This document shows, one piece after another, positions 5,286 to 5,744 of a stretch of DNA of 5,744 nucleotides (position 1 is the stretch's first letter; every line of letters starts with the position of its first letter). Under the pieces are notes generated by a model. It had not been told where the DNA came from, did no database searches, and worked only from the letters and a program-made list of their open reading frames with translations. Source of the DNA: Propionibacteriaceae bacterium UBA6238 (GTDB lineage Bacteria > Actinomycetota > Actinomycetes > Propionibacteriales > Propionibacteriaceae); NCBI GenBank assembly GCA_002441465.1, contig DJWE01000044.1, positions 1 to 5,744 on the forward strand, written 5' to 3'. The position numbers and the translations under genes are program-made.

Positions 5286-5600
5286 CTACTGCGCTCCGCG
5301 AACGGGAAGCAATGCTCCGCAGTTGGCGCACTCCCCGTCGTCGGCAGGAGTTCGCAGGAAGCAAGACGCACAGGTGACCTCGTCATGTACCGTTCGCGGA
5401 TGGCCGCCGCCCCCCCGACTGATGTCACTCGGAAAATGGTCCCGGCAGTAGAACCGGGTGTGATAGGTGTCGCCCCACTCGCGCCGCATCATCCAGAGGT
5501 CAGCCCTGGATCGCCGAGCCGAGTTCTTGCCGCAAGTCGAGCAGTAGCTCCCCTCACCGTAGTCGCCGTACAGCTGCGGGTCGCCGGAGAGGGCCGTCAA
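5286..5600 (-). CDS. Small zinc-binding protein with two Cys/His modules
   Basis: From a TTG at 5600 the frame gives 104 aa. The first module has Cys20-x2-Cys23 (YCSTCGK) and, 28 residues later, Cys52-x2-His55 (FYCRDHFP). The second is a compact zinc ribbon, Cys77-x2-Cys80 and Cys91-x2-Cys94, near the C-terminus. Eight ligands suggest two bound zinc ions and a structural, protein-binding or nucleic-acid-binding role. No enzyme motif is seen. The TTG has no ribosome site and the frame opens only at 5624. The natural start is probably the ATG at 5656, coupled by an ATGACTGA overlap to the previous gene, but its frame (MTEQTYERFADLPLTYWSR) closes with TGA at 5597-5599. One extra base in the GGG run (5602-5604) would join the two frames smoothly, so the gene is either frameshifted or mis-sequenced. 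Its stop lies 5 bp from the stop of the convergent TY-Chap-like frame. Confidence 0.6.
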   Translation of the reverse strand: MTALSGDPQLYGDYGEGSYCSTCGKNSARRSRADLWMMRREWGDTYHTRFYCRDHFPSDISRGGGGHPRTVHDEVTCASCFLRTPADDGECANCGALLPVRGAQ

Positions 5601-5648
5601 CGGGACCAGTACGTCAGCGGCAGGTCAGCGAACCTCTCGTAGGTCTGC

Positions 5649-5744
5649 TCAGTCATTCCCCAACCATGCCCGAGTTGCCCGCTCCAGTCCGATGAAACCA
5701 CATGCTCCGTTGATCAGCCGATTGCGTCCCGTTGTGTGGTGGGC
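5649..5744 (-). CDS. C-terminal tail of a gene entering from the right, partial
   Basis: The minus-strand frame is open from the window edge for 31 codons, ending GFIGLERATRAWLGND before TGA at 5649-5651. That stop sits inside ATGACTGA, an 8-base overlap with the ATG at 5656 of the following gene, a standard coupled-gene arrangement. This supports both being genuine and co-transcribed with the zinc-binding protein. The visible part has no recognisable domain. Confidence 0.5.
   Translation of the reverse strand, partial: AHHTTGRNRLINGACGFIGLERATRAWLGND

Noticed and set aside
1..5744. CRISPR array, tRNA or rRNA genes, insertion-sequence ends
   Set aside because: I saw no regularly spaced repeats, no tRNA-like arm patterns, no rRNA landmarks, and no transposase motifs with terminal inverted repeats and target duplications.

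Overview
The window is high-GC DNA with strong third-position GC in its real genes and GTG/TTG-type start options, which suggests an actinobacterium (Streptomyces-like or a relative). The left end is the downstream edge of what looks like a BREX phage-defence locus of the type 2 (Pgl) or type 6 layout. The last codons of an upstream gene (brxD by position) overlap by one base with a 708-aa Lhr-like superfamily 2 helicase that fits BrxHI. The helicase family is clear from its motifs. The BREX assignment rests on family resemblance and on the coupled gene pair, because the diagnostic genes (pglX, pglZ, pglY/brxC) lie outside the window.

Next, converging on the helicase, is a minus-strand gene for a 364-aa protein (2206-3300) that I do not recognise. 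It has a good Shine-Dalgarno and, before it, a tandem heptamer repeat and overlapping small palindromes that could be an operator. From 3301 to 3959 there is no convincing gene. This stretch is rich in inverted repeats, including an 11-bp perfect stem, and holds only weak reading frames. A small possible gene (3960-4178) follows.

The right third looks like a small accessory cassette. A near-perfect 20-nt palindrome overlapping a possible promoter precedes a 199-aa protein (4351-4950) whose C-terminal half has the layout of an ADP-ribosyltransferase (ART) fold. Its stop codon overlaps an ATG. The next recognisable coding stretch, resembling the YbjN/TY-Chap chaperone-like family, is in frame with the ART gene beyond its stop and out of frame with that ATG, so its start is unresolved. 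On the opposite strand, converging with it at a 5-bp gap, are a two-module zinc-binding protein (5286-5600) and the tail of another gene entering from the right edge (5649-5744). The zinc protein also seems to lack its natural N-terminus: an ATG coupled to the upstream stop by an ATGACTGA overlap leads into a frame that closes just before the zinc-protein frame begins, next to a GGG run.

Taken together, the helicase probably works with BREX proteins encoded to the left. The ART-like protein and its chaperone-like neighbour may form an effector/partner pair carried in the same defence-island neighbourhood. The pairing and any antiviral or toxin role are inference.
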